Shown: piece by piece, positions 23,262 to 24,799 of the stretch
How positions within the stretch are numbered: position 1 is the stretch's first letter
How the letters are laid out: every line of letters begins with the position of its first letter
Source: JBMYQA01 sp049600855
GTDB taxonomy: Bacteria; Bacteroidota; Bacteroidia; Cytophagales; Flammeovirgaceae
Length of the DNA stretch: 24,799 bases
Direction: 5' to 3'
NCBI GenBank assembly: GCA_049600855.1
Contig: JBMYQA010000065.1
Location: 1 to 24,799, forward strand
Notes under the pieces: model-generated
Databases searched by the model: none
What the model saw: only the letters and a program-made list of their open reading frames with translations
Told to the model about the DNA's origin: nothing
Position numbers and translations under genes: made by a program

Positions 23262-24470
23262 TTATTCATTATCTTGATAAAAGAGCTGAGGCGATTTCAA
23301 CTGAGCTCTGCCCATGGTCAGTAATTCTTCGTATTCAATTTTGGAGCTTGCAGCGTGTACTGCTGATTTTTGGTAGTCATAATCGAAGGCGTAAATCAAC
23401 TGAGCATATTTAGCGGCAATCATTTTCCAAGTGTATCGCTTGTTGGCAATGGCTTTCATGCGTTCGGCATTGGCTTTGTAATCTGGAATTTTGAGATGTT
23501 TGAGTTGATGAATTAAGTCGTGTGCTGTTTTGAAATAAAAGGCTTTATACTCAGTAGTCACCTGGTTGTAGGAAACATCAAAGGTGATGATGGGGCGGCC
23601 TAAATACATGGCCTCTACTAATGATGGATTGGTGCCCCCAGCACTATGTCCATGGATATACAAGAAGCAATTTGAACGCAGCTTATCCAATGATTTCTGA
23701 TGGTAGATGGGATCAAGCAAATGGATGTTGGGGTAATCGCGGAATTGCTTTTTTAATTGCTGTCCATAATGGCTGTTCTGCCAGTTGCCCACCATCACAA
23801 AGGTTTTTTGAGGTAGTGTAGCAAAGGCTTGTAGTATCATATGCACATTATTTTCGGGTTCAATCCTACAAACTTTAAAAGCATAAGGATTGCGTAAAAA
23901 GGGGTATTTGAGGTAGTCTGCTTCGGTTAGTTTTTCGGTTTGTGTGTGATCCGCCCCATACTCAATCAAGTGACTGAGGGTTTTGTAGTTGATAGCGGTA
24001 TAGCGCTTTAAGGCTGCGTTGTCTGTAATATCGGCATCTGCATAGCGCACGGCTACAATTTCCGAGAATTTGAGGAAGGCTTTTACATACTTATTCCACT
24101 TTGCCCTACGCCATTCCTGCCCATCGATATTGATAATGATTTTCTTGTTGGTGAAGAGTTTTACAAATGGGATGAGTAATCCGCCAGAAACTCCAAGAAC
24201 CAGTAGGGTATCGGCATAGAATAGGGCATGAATGATGGATAGAAAATCATACAAAATGCTTTGTGCGCCATTCGCATTCAAGGGCAAATAATGGAGCCTA
24301 GCCCCATTCCAATATTTTTGCCGTTCGGCTTTTGAATAGAATTTGCTACTGCAATAGACAGCGAGTTGAAATTGCTGGTTTAATTGAAGCACCAATTGAT
24401 GGGCTAGGGTTTCAAAGCCGCCATACCTTCCGGGTACGCCTGCTGTTCCGATGATTGCTACCTTTTTCAT
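23262..24470 (-). CDS. GT4 glycosyltransferase with DUF1972 N-terminal domain (rhamnosyltransferase-like)
   Basis: The 402-residue product starts VAIIGTAGVPGRYGGFETL, the hallmark of the DUF1972 domain of GT4 enzymes, some of which are rhamnosyltransferases in capsule synthesis. Further motifs are VSGGLLIPF, NIDGQEWRRAKWNKY, LIEYGAD and the C-terminal donor-site segment HGHSAGGTNPSLVEAMYLG (around residue 275). The length is typical. Orientation is opposite to the operon ending at 22720, and another glycosyltransferase lies 66 bases upstream, so this is part of a second convergent transcript, probably contributing to the same or a related polysaccharide. Rhamnose specificity is only a family-level suggestion. 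Confidence 0.92.
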   Translation of the reverse strand: MKKVAIIGTAGVPGRYGGFETLAHQLVLQLNQQFQLAVYCSSKFYSKAERQKYWNGARLHYLPLNANGAQSILYDFLSIIHALFYADTLLVLGVSGGLLIPFVKLFTNKKIIINIDGQEWRRAKWNKYVKAFLKFSEIVAVRYADADITDNAALKRYTAINYKTLSHLIEYGADHTQTEKLTEADYLKYPFLRNPYAFKVCRIEPENNVHMILQAFATLPQKTFVMVGNWQNSHYGQQLKKQFRDYPNIHLLDPIYHQKSLDKLRSNCFLYIHGHSAGGTNPSLVEAMYLGRPIITFDVSYNQVTTEYKAFYFKTAHDLIHQLKHLKIPDYKANAERMKAIANKRYTWKMIAAKYAQLIYAFDYDYQKSAVHAASSKIEYEELLTMGRAQLKSPQLFYQDNE

Positions 24471-24536
24471 AGTTTTAAAAAACGTGTTTGTTCAAGTATA
24501 CTCTAATGAAATGCCTAATTTTTAATGTGTTGATAA

Positions 24537-24799
24537 TTAGTGAGTTATGTTTGTTTTTGTATAATTTGATTTCTCTTTTGTGTACGGATTTCTCAAATTG
24601 AGATGCGTTAAAACAATATGATTGATTTGTTGACTAAAATTTCTTCGACTAAATGTTTTGTACTTCTTGTAGGCATTGTGATGAAACTTGTTGTACAACT
24701 TGGGTTGGGTAGCAAGGGCTTGAATGGCTTGTTGCAAGGCTTCTGAGTTTTTAGGGTGAATGTGATATCCATTCCAGCCATCATTAATTAATGCGGTAA
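24537..24799 (-). CDS. Glycosyltransferase C-terminal part, cut by the window edge
   Basis: On the minus strand the frame is open from the window end to the stop at 24537-24539. Its visible start reads TALINDGWNGYHIHPKNSEA then LQQAIQALATQPKLYNKF, the normal tail of GT4-type enzymes (INDGxNGxHxxPxN followed by an alpha-helical end). About 87 residues are visible. The N-terminus and donor-site motif lie outside. A 66-base gap separates it from the DUF1972-type gene on the same strand, suggesting cotranscription. Confidence 0.8.
   Translation of the reverse strand, partial: TALINDGWNGYHIHPKNSEALQQAIQALATQPKLYNKFHHNAYKKYKTFSRRNFSQQINHIVLTHLNLRNPYTKEKSNYTKTNITH

Noticed and set aside
24589..24603. 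Second copy of TTTCTCAAATTGAGA, also found at 10682-10696, as a shared regulator site
   Set aside because: This copy lies inside the coding sequence of the partial glycosyltransferase, and a 15-base match between two places is plausible by chance in AT-rich DNA.

Overview
The window looks like a chromosomal segment of a free-living member of the Bacteroidota, perhaps Cytophagia or Saprospiria; I cannot place it more finely. The evidence is a giant secreted protein with a type IX secretion (T9SS) sorting domain, PD40-type and DUF1972-type proteins typical of the phylum, a textbook TTG-N19-TAnnTTTG promoter in front of a tRNA gene, and little sign of Shine-Dalgarno sequences.

Region 1 (1-1560) is visibly more AT-rich than the rest and looks like the edge of an accessory island. 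It holds a metallo-beta-lactamase (MBL)-fold gene whose C-terminal half is replaced in frame by the tail of an ISAs1-type transposase, followed by an unrecognised ORF that begins inside the probable IS end. It abuts the 3' end of a tRNA-Arg(ACG) gene (1564-1637, minus), a classic integration position.

Region 2 (1640-2670) holds recR, a possible 22-residue hydrophobic micro-ORF, and a cluster of hairpins that include a good terminator for the large leftward gene.

Region 3 (2674-9147, minus) is one 2157-residue secreted protein with DUF11-like modules, seven FG-GAP/VCBS-like repeats, a UnbV/ASPIC module, an SdrD-B-like module and a T9SS tail.

Region 4 (9310-15874, plus) is a signalling cluster: a sigma54-activating response regulator, an H-NOX haem sensor, a soluble hybrid histidine kinase with receiver and HPt, a secreted TPR/PD40 protein, and a receiver domain with a C-terminal membrane anchor. 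Region 5 (15934-22720, plus) is a tightly spaced polysaccharide operon: Wza-like export lipoprotein, Wzc-like co-polymerase/BY-kinase, Wzx-like flippase, GT4 glycosyltransferase, Wzy/WaaL-like polymerase or ligase. Beyond a 541-bp gap that contains a 22-bp-arm palindrome, two more glycosyltransferase genes (one cut by the window edge) run the other way.

The most interesting reading is that regions 4 and 5 form one unit: nitric oxide binds H-NOX, H-NOX modulates the hybrid kinase, the phosphorelay feeds the sigma54 activator and/or the membrane-tethered receiver, and the output is exopolysaccharide production. The gene identities are well supported; the wiring is inference from gene order.
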